12,387 nt of DNA from JBPESN01 sp051710625 (GTDB lineage: Bacteria > Pseudomonadota > Gammaproteobacteria > Enterobacterales > Enterobacteriaceae). This document shows positions 1-6,602 of this stretch, one piece after another. A program made the position numbers and the translations under genes. Within the stretch, counting starts at the first letter, position 1. Each line of letters opens with the position of its first letter. Location of the stretch: the NCBI RefSeq assembly GCF_051710625.1, contig NZ_JBPESN010000068.1:1-12387 (forward strand), read 5' to 3'. Below the pieces are notes generated by a model. It saw only the letters and a list, made by a program, of their open reading frames with translations, was not told the origin of the DNA and did no database searches.

Positions 1-234
1 ACTATTGGGATAACAGTCCGATGGAGCGCTTCTTCAGAAGTCTGAAAAACGAGTGGATACCGGTAACGGGCTACATAAGCTTCAGCGAAGCAGTTCATGA
101 AATTACCGACTATATCGTGGGATATTATAGCGCACTCAGGCAGCATAAATATAACGGTGGGTTGCCACCAAACGAATCAGAAAATAGATACTGAAAAACG
201 CTAACGCGGTGGTCAGTTTTAGTTGACCACTACA
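1..234 (+). mobile_element. 3' end of an IS3-family insertion sequence (left copy)
   Basis: This is the right-hand end of an IS3-family element whose 5' part lies outside the window. It contains the end of the transposase gene and then a terminal stretch. Read on the minus strand from 234, that stretch begins TGTAGTGGTCAACTAAAACT, a plausible terminal inverted repeat starting with TG. Homology to the minus-strand copy at 11916-12387 covers positions 1 to about 218 at roughly 97% identity by eye. Transporter coding sequence starts directly after 234, so the element interrupts that gene. The other half of the transporter and any target duplication are outside the window. Confidence 0.85.
3..194 (+). 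pseudogene. IS3-family transposase C-terminus (DDE integrase core), 5' partial, frameshifted near the end
   Basis: The frame starting at position 3 encodes 63 residues, beginning YWDNSPMERFFRSLKNEW and ending NGGLPPNESENRY. The E of SPMERFFRSLK is the third acidic residue of the DDE catalytic triad of the rve integrase core. The rest, with GYYSALRQHKYNGGLPP, is the usual IS3-family C-terminus. Against the right-hand copy, this one lacks one base just after the RY codons (TACTGAAAAAC here, TACTGGGAAAAC there). That creates a TGA at 192-194, where the other copy continues YWENANAVASF. It also has Y where the family normally has C before WDNSPMERF. The lost tail is short, so loss of activity is not certain, but this copy shows decay. 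Confidence 0.85.
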
Positions 235-832
235 TTTTGGGGTGTGACCCTGTTCATTCCGATGGTGGTAAGCTCACTTGGATTCAGCGGCTTGTCGCAG
301 GGGCTGGCCAGTTCATTGCCTTATTTCCTGGCGATTCTGTTCGCCATTCCCATGTTTTATGTTTTATGTTTTATGTTTTATGTTTTATGTTTTATGTTTT
401 ATGTTTTATGTTTTATGTTTTATGTTTTATGTTTTATGTTTTATGTTTTATGTCAGCGACAGAACCCAGCGTCGCGGGTTAATTGCCGCCGCCGGACTGT
501 CGGTGGAGGGGATCTTGCTGCCCCTGATTGCCAGTTCGCTGGTGAAAATGGCCGTTATCACACTCTCCATCGCCTGGTTTACCAGCTATTTTACCACCAA
601 TATCTGGTCTATTATCACCTCCAGCCTCAGAAAAGAAGCGGTCGGGGCGGCATCCGGGATCATTAACGGTATCGGCGCGGGCGTCGTCGAGGGCACCACG
701 GCGGGCTTTGTGGTCGAGTTTCTTCACGCCAGCACGGGCTCCTATCTGCTGGGCTTCGTGGTCATCGGCGCTGTTGCTATAGCCGGCGGACTCAGCCTGT
801 ATACCTATTGGCATACCAAAGGCGCGGGCTGA
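235..832 (+). pseudogene. MFS transporter, 5' truncated by the IS and frameshifted by a repeat expansion
   Basis: This is the C-terminal half of a 12-helix MFS permease, probably for an organic anion or sugar acid. Frame 1 encodes FWGVTLFIPMVVSSLGF and SLPYFLAILFAIPM, a helix ending at the loop before the next helix pair. A heptanucleotide array then shifts the frame. Frame 2 continues with SDRTQRRGLIAAAGLS, a charged cytoplasmic loop of the MFS type. It then runs through further helices (IASSLVKMAVITLSIAW, WSIITSSLRKEAVGAASG) to YTYWHTKGAG and TGA at 830-832. Removing 13 repeat units joins the frames perfectly as IPMFYVSDRTQRR. The gene starts abruptly at the IS end, so the N-terminal half is separated. 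Substrate cannot be told from the sequence. The ACS/phthalate-permease branch is likely but unproven. Confidence 0.75.
352..453 (+). repeat. Perfect heptanucleotide tandem array (ATGTTTT), 14 full units plus 4 bases
   Basis: The 7-base unit ATGTTTT repeats without a single mismatch from 352 to 453. G falls at 354, 361, 368 and every seventh base to 452. The array lies inside the MFS transporter reading frame. It is open in all three plus-strand frames, giving a cycling seven-residue peptide (MFYVLCF). The original gene probably had one unit plus ATGT, since ATGTTTTATGTC encodes M-F-Y-V. The present array therefore carries 13 extra units (91 bases), which shifts the frame by one. Confidence 0.97.
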
Positions 833-1040
833 GAACTTGCCGGCAAGCCGCAAGCTGTGAGCCACAGGCCACCGGCGACGTGCGGCAAGGGCGACTCGGT
901 CCTCTCGTCACGAGCGGGATAGCGGCGCGGGGGAGGTTGTCGCCTGCGACCGTTCCGATACCCCGACGGCGCTCTGCGCCGGGGTAAAGTTATCCGCCGC
1001 GCCGTGCGCTGCCCACTGCTGACAAAGTTTAGAGAGACAC
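833..1040. other. Gene-free GC-rich spacer between convergent pseudogenes
   Basis: No reading frame here resembles a protein. A perfect 12-bp palindrome, CTTGCCGGCAAG, lies at 836-847, four bases after the transporter stop codon. A short hairpin CTCGT/ACGAG lies near 903-913, and a stronger hairpin at 959-986. The stretch may include decayed 3' sequence of the chloride channel gene that can no longer be recognised. Confidence 0.5.
959..986. terminator. GC-rich hairpin between convergent genes, possible bidirectional terminator
   Basis: TACCCCG at 959-965 pairs exactly with CGGGGTA at 980-986, and the interior is also rich in G and C with further pairing possible. It lies between two convergent former genes, where a bidirectional terminator would be expected. 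There is no T-run on either side, so classical Rho-independent termination is not supported. Confidence 0.25.
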
Positions 1041-2015
1041 ATTGCGCCGATGACGGCGAACGCCCCCGGCGCGGTGCCGGGCCACACCCCATTCCAGGCG
1101 CCGCTCAGCAGGCAGGCAGGCAGGCCGCGCGCCACGGTTCAATCCCGGCGTCAACAGCCCTCCTTAGGCGCCAGCGCGAAGACTGCCCCAAATCGCCGCG
1201 ACCTTCAGAAATAACAGCGTTGCCGCTGCCGTTATCAGCAGGTGATTACTAAAGCTCAACTGCGCGGGGCCTTTGCCGTTGCCCAACAAGGCCGGAAAAT
1301 ACGCCGCTAATAAACTAATAAGAGTAAAATTCAGCAGACACAGCACGGGCAGCAGAGCGTTGCGCGGTGCTCTGTCCCGGGTACTGCGCGTGAGGCGGCC
1401 AAAGCCATAGACGGGCCAGCCCGAACAGCGGTCCGACCAGCAGCGACCAGACTAAAAGTGAAGGCGTGACCGCTAATCCGGACAGGTGATATTGCGTTTC
1501 ATTGCCAAGCCCCGCCCAGGCCAGCGCCGGGATCATAACCGGGAAGCTGAACGTTCTCATCAGCACTTCCAAAACAAATAACGCACCGGCCAACGGCACA
1601 CACCGCCGCCAGCCCGGCGCCCACTTCGCGAGGCGCGACCTCGCGGCCCAGGGGCGATCCTAGCGCCACGGTGATGATTTGCAAGAGCGCGTGGATAAGC
1701 GTTGCCACCACCGGCATGGCCGGTTTTACGGCTGCTAATGCCCGGGCAATGCTGACCAGCGGGCGGCCATAGCGATAAAGCACCCACCAGACCGCAGAAC
1801 AGCAACACCCCTGCCCGGCGCGCGGGGGCGGCGGCGGTAACGCCTTGCAAAAAACTTTCCTGACTGATGATATGCGGCAAGCTGTAGCCGAAAAAGAGGT
1901 GCTGTATGGCATAAAGCAGCATTGCCAGCAGCATACCGCTAATGCCGGCGACAATGTTGGTGAGGATGACCACCAGAGCTAAAACGAAATAGGAGCGTGA
2001 TAGGAATTTTGTCAT
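1041..2015 (-). pseudogene. ClC-type chloride channel/antiporter, multiply frameshifted
   Basis: The start is an ATG at 2015. The family is the ClC voltage-gated chloride channel or H+/Cl- antiporter, an inner-membrane protein. Fragments occur in family order but in changing frames. First comes MTKFLSRSYFVLALVVILTN with a helix ending QHLFFGYS (to about 1790). Next is VLYRYGRPLVSIARAL then TVALGSPLGREVAPREVGA, which holds the GRE region of the anion-binding loop (to about 1600). It is followed by PLAGALFVLEVLMRTFSF and GLGNETQYHLSG (to about 1400), then LCLLNFTLISLLAAYFPALL and IWGSLRAGA with a stop at 1164-1166. Last, after another shift, comes WPGTAPGAFAVIGAM. About 30 residues appear missing between REVGA and GAGLAAV. 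At least four frame changes and one stop make it non-functional. The 3' limit is approximate. Confidence 0.8.
1109..1124. repeat. Tetranucleotide tandem repeat (CAGG)4
   Basis: Four perfect CAGG units lie within the 3' part of the chloride channel pseudogene, between the GSLRAGA segment and the PGAFAVIGA segment. They sit where the reading frame is lost. Slippage at this repeat may have contributed to the frameshift, but the ancestral sequence is not available here. Confidence 0.8.
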
Positions 2016-2340
2016 GATGCGATTTAAACGGTTGAGATTGAGATGATAGCGTCATCAAAACGACATTGCCCGGTGAAGCTGGATCGTTTAAATTAAGTCA
2101 CAACGAAAGTGCTGCTGCTACCCGCGAAAAACGGCTACCGAGGGGGCCGATAATGTTTTTCCATTGTTTATTTAAAGATGGTTTAATCTTTAGCCGACAC
2201 TCAGACGGGCTTCCTGCGTAGCGGGGTGTAGCAGGGCGCAGCGCGACAGCAAGGCAACCCTTGTGGGCGGCTTTTCGCGATTGGCCCAGCGTGAGCAGGT
2301 GTTGAATTGCGCTGATGGGGTTGGCTAACAATCCTCTATA
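2016..2340. other. Divergent spacer between the ClC pseudogene and the iron-binding-protein pseudogene
   Basis: The first 150 bases are fairly AT-rich and would have held the ClC promoter on the minus strand; I could not pick one out with confidence. From about 2195 to 2325 the sequence turns GC-rich, and no frame resembles a known protein. The AT-rich region after 2330 belongs to the Fur-box promoter described separately. Confidence 0.4.
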
Positions 2341-2355
2341 TAATAATAATTATCA
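2341..2355. promoter_or_regulatory. Fur box (ferric uptake regulator operator)
   Basis: The sequence TAATAATAATTATCA matches the Fur 7-1-7 core TGATAATNATTATCA at 13 of 14 defined positions. A TATAAT hexamer at 2339-2344 overlaps its left edge, so Fur binding here would block RNA polymerase. It lies 44 bases upstream of the iron-type substrate-binding protein pseudogene, which fits an iron-repressed promoter. The operator looks intact although the gene it served is not. Confidence 0.65.
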
Positions 2356-2398
2356 CTTCCAATTATAAAGACAGGGCATACATGTTTTAAAAATCAAG

Positions 2399-3493
2399 AT
2401 GATAATAACTTTAGGGGCGCTGTGCGCCGCGGCAAACTGCCGGGCAAGCACCTATTTATTGACCCTCACCAATATGGACGGTTAAACGATCACCCTGGCG
2501 AAAGAGCCTGAATATGTCATATTGCAAGACGGTCGCGATATTTTTTCCCTGGCGCTGCTGGATCGGAAAAATCCTTTTCGCCGCGTGGTGGCCTGGAATA
2601 ATCTACCTAAAAAGCAAAACGTCCAGACCTGGGCGTTGCTGAAAAAAACCTGGCTGGGGCCGCTGGCGACATTATCGACATGGGATTTAACGATCAAGGA
2701 CAGGTCAACCTGAAGAGCGTTATCGCCCAGAAACCGGACCTGATGATAGCTCAGCTACGGGTGAAGCCAGCGCTGTAGCAAACCGGCGTTATCAGCAATC
2801 TGCAACAATTGGGTATTCCGGTACTGTTTATCGATTATGAACTGCATCCGGCACAAAACACCGTCCCCAGTATTACTTTGTAAGGCAAGGCATTAAATCA
2901 GGAGGCGCACGCCGGAGAATATACTGCGTTTTATCAGCAACGCTTCGCTTATATTCAGCAAACCATTAATAATATTAAAATTAAACCCACGGTATTTATC
3001 GAGCCTATCGCCGGCAATAGCGATAACTGCTGCTTTACCTATGGTCGCAATGGCTGGGGCGGACTCGTGGAATCGGTCGGCGCCCACAATATCGGTTCAT
3101 CACTGTTGCCGGGCGCATCCGGGTTTGTTTCGTTAGAGAAAATCATCGCCATGAAGCCGGACGCCTATATAATGACAGGTTCCAAATGGCCGAATAACAA
3201 TATATTGTCGTTTGGTTATAGCGTTAGCCATAAGCAGGTTGGTGCAGTATTTAATACCCTTATTCACCGCACCGGTATTGGACGCCGTCGCGCCGGTCAA
3301 GGCGGGGGCGGTCTTTGGGGTATATCATCACTTCTATAATTATCCATATAATATCATCGGAATAGAAATTCTGGCCAAAGACCTCTATTTACAAGCATTC
3401 CCCAGCCTGGATCCGACGGCGGATTATCACCACATTATTACCACCTTCACCCGCATCCCAGACGCGCCGATCACGCTGAGCCATCAGCCTTAG
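2399..3493 (+). pseudogene. Iron/siderophore-type ABC transporter periplasmic substrate-binding protein (FecB-like), degenerate
   Basis: The reconstructed product is about 360 residues, the usual size for periplasmic iron-chelate binding proteins of the FecB/COG0614 type. The start ATG at 2399 gives a short hydrophobic leader (MIITLGALCAAA). Frame 2 carries ILQDGRDIFSLALLDR and RVVAWNNLPKK. Frame 1 takes over near 2660 with GDIIDMGFNDQGQVNLKSV, QLGIPVLFIDYE, GWGGLVESVGAHNIG and LEKIIAMKPDAYIM. Frame 2 returns near 3285 with APVKAGAVFGVYHHFYN and ends ITLSHQP, TAG at 3491-3493. Stops interrupt it at 2483-2485 (TAA), 2776-2778 (TAG) and 2881-2883 (TAA), so it cannot be made. A Fur box lies upstream. 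No matching permease or ATPase gene is in the window, and the exact ligand (siderophore, haem or other chelate) is unknown. Confidence 0.8.
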
Positions 3494-3660
3494 CCTTAAG
3501 GCATGACCACTGTCAGCCGGCGGCCGGGTGAGAAGGCACCGCGGCGCGTTTGACGCCATAAGGTGCGCCGCCGGGTGATTTATGGTCAGGGGGGACGTTG
3601 ACGACGTACCCCCCTTAGCAGCAGAGAAGGGCACAGACGCGGGGTGAATGTGGGCAGGGC
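3494..3660. other. GC-rich spacer with several inverted repeats after the iron-binding-protein pseudogene
   Basis: No coding signal is visible. GCGGCGC near 3541 can pair with GCGCCGC near 3565, and a near-copy of GGCCGGGTGA occurs twice. A strong hairpin at 3589-3614 is listed separately. These may be terminator or degenerate repeat structures. Confidence 0.4.
3589..3614. terminator. Strong G6/C6 hairpin, terminator-like
   Basis: GGGGGG at 3589-3594 pairs with CCCCCC at 3609-3614. The stem is extended inward by ACGT/ACGT around a TGACG loop with one bulged A. It lies about 95 bases after the last codon of the iron-binding-protein pseudogene. There is no U-tract, so termination is only a possibility. 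Confidence 0.25.
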
Positions 3661-4255
3661 GGCACCATGCTAGCGCCACCGCTTTCGGCGGCAGAAAATG
3701 ACGGCGTTGCCGGACGTCGACGCACAGGCGTTACGTCGCCGACCTACCGCGCCCGGCAATCAGAATGGCGCCAACGCAGGACAGCCGGCGGCAAAAACGC
3801 TGTCATGGGGTCACATCTCAGTCCGCGGCCGTCATGTTTTTGTACGATGTTTATCGCACTCTCTTACCCAGCCAGCGCCGGCTTTGGCACCCTTGGCCGA
3901 GGCGCATTTCATCACACTTGCCCACCACGATATCTTAACGACGATATCCGCAAGCGCACTTGTTTCTTACTCATAAGGAATACACAAGTAGGCTGTGCGC
4001 AGAAAAAGGAAACTTTATCAGCCTTTTCGCCGAGGTTACGGCCGCCGGAAGGGGGGGGGGTTATGGCAATTATCAGGTCAAGCTTATTGATTTCATTAGG
4101 CAATGCTTTAATTATTTACCTGAATAAAGTGAAAAAAAGGAGACGTCAGGCGAAAGCAAACGATTTCATTTATTGCGCTGATTTACCTATCGTGGCCGAG
4201 ACTAATAGAAGTCAATACAGCAATGAGAAAAATGTTACATAACGTGATGAAAGAA
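3661..4255 (+). other. Unidentified, probably decayed coding region
   Basis: I do not recognise a gene here. The most protein-like stretch is plus frame 3 from 3939 to the TAA at 4125-4127. It gives about 62 residues with segments FISLFAEVTAAG, GGGYGNYQVKLID and FIRQCFNYL, and passes in frame through a run of ten G. The same frame upstream is closed by a TAA at 3936-3938. Before that stop, an ATG at 3834 opens MFLYDVYRTLLPSQRRLW. In frame 2 the piece AEAHFITLAHHDILTTISAS (3890s to 3976) also looks protein-like, suggesting an old gene broken by frameshift. The longest open frame (3667-4242, frame 1) is arginine- and proline-rich with no recognisable motif and is probably chance. Confidence 0.3.
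4051..4060. repeat. Homopolymer run of ten G
   Basis: Ten consecutive G bases lie inside the unidentified coding remnant. In the most protein-like frame they encode the end of R-G-G-G before YGNYQ. Runs this long are prone to slippage in replication and to sequencing error, so the exact length should be treated with care. Confidence 0.9.
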
Positions 4256-4480
4256 TATACGCGTATGAGTGGGTAAACATAACTTAAACTAACATTTAAA
4301 AATAGCCCTATTCATTGCCGCGCCTAATTTTTATTTAAGGAAATTCAGTTAAGATCCCTTCGGTTTGTAGCGCGGTCATTCATTATAGAACTTTACCGTT
4401 CGGCGGAAATACAGTTCACGCCAATTGTGTTGCTTGCTGCCGCTCGATCTTGACTCGCCATTTTTAATGGAAACCGAATA
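4256..4480 (+). promoter_or_regulatory. Upstream regulatory region and leader of the arn operon
   Basis: This stretch is clearly richer in A and T than the surrounding DNA and holds no gene. It includes the PhoP-like repeat at 4274-4290 and a possible -10 element TATAGA at 4384-4389. No good -35 hexamer sits at the right distance, as is common for activator-dependent promoters. The ribosome site before arnB is weak (GGAAA about 8 bases before the ATG). In enterobacteria this operon is normally switched on by PmrA or PhoP in response to low magnesium, low pH, iron or cationic peptides. Confidence 0.45.
4274..4290 (-). promoter_or_regulatory. PhoP-box-like direct repeat in reverse orientation
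   Basis: TAAACA-TAACT-TAAACT on the plus strand reads AGTTTA-N5-TGTTTA on the minus strand. This matches the PhoP box (T/G)GTTTA-N5-(T/G)GTTTA with one mismatch and the correct 11-base period. It lies about 190 bases before arnB. Reverse-oriented PhoP boxes occur upstream of some PhoP-controlled genes. An overlapping CTTAAA-CTAAC-ATTTAA (4283-4299) also resembles a loose PmrA box with one poor position. The AT-rich context makes chance matches possible. Confidence 0.4.
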
Positions 4481-5620
4481 ATGTCTGAATTTTTGCCGTT
4501 CTCCCGGCCAGCGCTGGGCGAAGCCGAGCTTGCCGCCGTCAGGGACGTACTGCGGTTCGGCTGGATCACCACCGGGCCGAAATGCGCGCAGCTGGAGCAG
4601 GAGTTTTGTCAATTGACCGGCAATCGACATGCCATTGCCGTGAGTTCTGCGACCAGCGGTATGCACGTGACGCTCATGGCCTTGGGGCTAGGGCCGGGCG
4701 CCGAGGTGATTACGCCTTCGCTAACCTGGGTTTCCCCCCTGAACATGATCTGTCTGCTTGGCGCCGAACCAATCATGATTGATGTCGACCGCGACACGCT
4801 GATGGTGACGCCGGCGTTGATTGAAGCGGCGATCACACCGCGTACCCGCGCGATTGTACCGCTACATTACGCCGGCGCACCGGCGGACATCGACGCCATT
4901 CGCGCGCTGGGTGAACGCTACGGTATTCCGGTGATTGAGGATGCAGCGCATGCAGCGGGTACCGCTTACAAAGGTCGTCACGTGGGCGCCGCCGGCACCG
5001 CTGTTTTCTCGTTCCACGCCATCAAGAATATGACCTGCGCCGAAGGGGGGATCGTGGTGACGGATGACGATGCGCTGGCGCAGCGCATCCGCAGCCTGAA
5101 ATTTCACGGCCTGGCGGTGGATGCGTTCGATCGCACCATGCAGGGCAGGGCCCCGCAGGCGGAAGTGATCACGCCGGGCTACAAATACAATCTGGCCGAT
5201 ATCAATGCCGCCATCGCGCTGGTACAGCTCGAAAAACTGACGCAGCACAACGCGCGCCGGGCGCTACTTGCCCGGCGCTATTTGCACGGTCTGGCCGACA
5301 CGCCGTTTTTGCCGCTGGTGCCGCCAGCCTGGGAACACCACCACGCCTGGCACCTGTTTATCATCCGCGTCGACGAGCGGCGGTGCGGCATCGATCGCGA
5401 CGGCCTGATGCAGGCTCTGAAAGAACGCGGTATCGGCACCGGCCTGCATTTTCGCGCCGCCCATACGCAGCATTACTACCGCGAGCGTTTTCCCGATCTG
5501 GTCTTACCGGCCACCGAGTGGAACTCCGCGCGTATATGTTCACTCCCGCTTTTCCCCTCCATGAACGATGACGATGTCGAGCGCGTAATTACCGCGCTAC
5601 GCGCCATTGCCAAGGTTTGA
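4481..5620 (+). CDS. arnB: UDP-4-amino-4-deoxy-L-arabinose--oxoglutarate aminotransferase ArnB
   Basis: ArnB is a PLP-dependent aminotransferase of the DegT/DnrJ/EryC1 family. It converts UDP-Ara4O (UDP-4-keto-arabinose) to UDP-L-Ara4N in the cytoplasm, using glutamate as amino donor. The 379-residue product aligns along its length with enterobacterial ArnB. It includes SRPALGEAELAAV at the start, SGWIT-like FGWITTGPK, SSATSGMHVTLMAL and VIEDAAHAAGT. The PLP-binding lysine is K182 in FSFHAIKN, equivalent to K188 of the Salmonella enzyme. The active-site loop GLHFRAAHTQHYY and the end TEWNSARICSLPLFP are present. The ATG at 4481 begins MSEFLPFSRP, the conserved N-terminus; some family members start a few residues earlier. 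It is the first gene of the operon; its TGA is followed by the arnC start after one base. No lesion is visible. Confidence 0.97.
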   Translation: MSEFLPFSRPALGEAELAAVRDVLRFGWITTGPKCAQLEQEFCQLTGNRHAIAVSSATSGMHVTLMALGLGPGAEVITPSLTWVSPLNMICLLGAEPIMIDVDRDTLMVTPALIEAAITPRTRAIVPLHYAGAPADIDAIRALGERYGIPVIEDAAHAAGTAYKGRHVGAAGTAVFSFHAIKNMTCAEGGIVVTDDDALAQRIRSLKFHGLAVDAFDRTMQGRAPQAEVITPGYKYNLADINAAIALVQLEKLTQHNARRALLARRYLHGLADTPFLPLVPPAWEHHHAWHLFIIRVDERRCGIDRDGLMQALKERGIGTGLHFRAAHTQHYYRERFPDLVLPATEWNSARICSLPLFPSMNDDDVERVITALRAIAKV

Positions 5621-5621
5621 T

Positions 5622-6602
5622 ATGACGACACCCATGAAAATTGACAAAGTTTCAATCGTAATTCCGGTCTATAACGAGCAAGAAAGCCTGCCCGAACTGA
5701 TGCGCCGCACGGTAGCGGCCTGTGAACAGCTCGACGCCGCCTATGAAATCTTGCTGGTGGATGATGGCAGCAGCGACGATTCCGCCGCCGTGCTGACCGC
5801 CGCGGCGGAAGCGCCGGGCAGCCATATCGTCGCGGTATTGCTCAACCGCAATTATGGTCAGCACTCCGCCATCATGGCGGGGTTCAGCCATGTTACCGGC
5901 GACCTGGTGGTGACGCTCGATGCGGATTTGCAGAATCCGCCGGAAGAGATCCCGCGGTTGGTCGAGGTGGCGGCGCAGGGTTACGACCTGGTGGGCACCC
6001 TGCGCCAGAATCGGCAGGACAGCTGGTTCCGCAAGCGGGCCTCACGCATGATTAACGCGTTGATCCAGCGTACGACCGGCAAAGCGATGGGCGATTACGG
6101 TTGCATGTTGCGCGCCTACCGCCGCCAGATTATCGACGCCGTGCTGCACTGCCACGAGCGCAGCACGTTCATACCGATTCTGGCCAATACCTTTGCCCGC
6201 AAAACCATCGAAATCCCGGTAATGCATTCGGAAAGGGAATTTGGCGATTCCAAATACAGTCTGATGAAGCTCATCAATCTGATGTACGACCTCGTTACCT
6301 GTCTGACGACCACCCCGCTGCGCATGCTGAGCGTTATCGGCAGCATGATTGCCCTGCTGGGGTTTGCCTTTTCCCTGCTGCTCATCACGTTGCGCCTGTT
6401 TCTCGGCTCCCATTGGGCGGCTGAAGGCGTATTTATGCTGTTTGCGGTGCTGTTTATTTTTATCGGCGCGCAATTCATCGGCATGGGGCTATTGGGAGAA
6501 TATATCGGCCGCATCTACAACGATGTGCGCGCCCGGCCCCGTTATTTCGTCCAGCGTGTGGTCAGCCAAAATTCACTCTCGTCTCAACAGGGAACACAAT
6601 GA
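5622..6602 (+). CDS. arnC: Undecaprenyl-phosphate 4-deoxy-4-formamido-L-arabinose transferase ArnC
   Basis: ArnC is an inner-membrane family 2 glycosyltransferase. It moves 4-deoxy-4-formamido-L-arabinose from UDP to undecaprenyl phosphate on the cytoplasmic face. The 326-residue product has the GT-A domain (SIVIPVYNEQESLPEL, LLVDDGSSDD near residue 45, LDADLQNPPEE with DAD at 100-102). It also has ALIQRTTGKAMGDYGCMLR, and two hydrophobic segments near residues 235-260 and 268-292, followed by LLGEYIGRIYNDVRARPRYF. I chose the ATG at 5622 because AAGG lies at a good distance before it. The next ATG at 5634 would give 322 residues, the E. coli length, and cannot be excluded. An upstream TTG at 5607 would overlap arnB and is less likely. 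The 3' end overlaps arnA by ATGA. Confidence 0.96.
   Translation: MTTPMKIDKVSIVIPVYNEQESLPELMRRTVAACEQLDAAYEILLVDDGSSDDSAAVLTAAAEAPGSHIVAVLLNRNYGQHSAIMAGFSHVTGDLVVTLDADLQNPPEEIPRLVEVAAQGYDLVGTLRQNRQDSWFRKRASRMINALIQRTTGKAMGDYGCMLRAYRRQIIDAVLHCHERSTFIPILANTFARKTIEIPVMHSEREFGDSKYSLMKLINLMYDLVTCLTTTPLRMLSVIGSMIALLGFAFSLLLITLRLFLGSHWAAEGVFMLFAVLFIFIGAQFIGMGLLGEYIGRIYNDVRARPRYFVQRVVSQNSLSSQQGTQ

Noticed and set aside
352..453. The tandem array as a CRISPR or a real repeat protein domain
   Set aside because: There are no spacers, the unit is only 7 bases, and the coded heptapeptide cycles through frames and interrupts a normal transporter sequence.
882..895. 14-base identity GCGGCAAGGGCGAC with 11870-11883, near both ends of the segment
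   Set aside because: A match of this length is expected by chance about once in GC-rich DNA of this size, and the flanks do not match.
2098..2331. Minus-strand open frame of 77 codons in the divergent spacer
   Set aside because: It has no recognisable family, no ribosome site that I could see, and overlaps the promoter region of the iron-type gene.
3667..4242. 191-codon open frame before arnB
   Set aside because: Its composition is arginine- and proline-rich without motifs, and it is out of frame with the more protein-like stretch at 3939-4127.
4334..4353. PmrA box at TTTAAG and GTTAAG in the arnB leader
   Set aside because: The half-sites start 14 bases apart, whereas PmrA sites need an 11-base period, and the second half has a mismatch.
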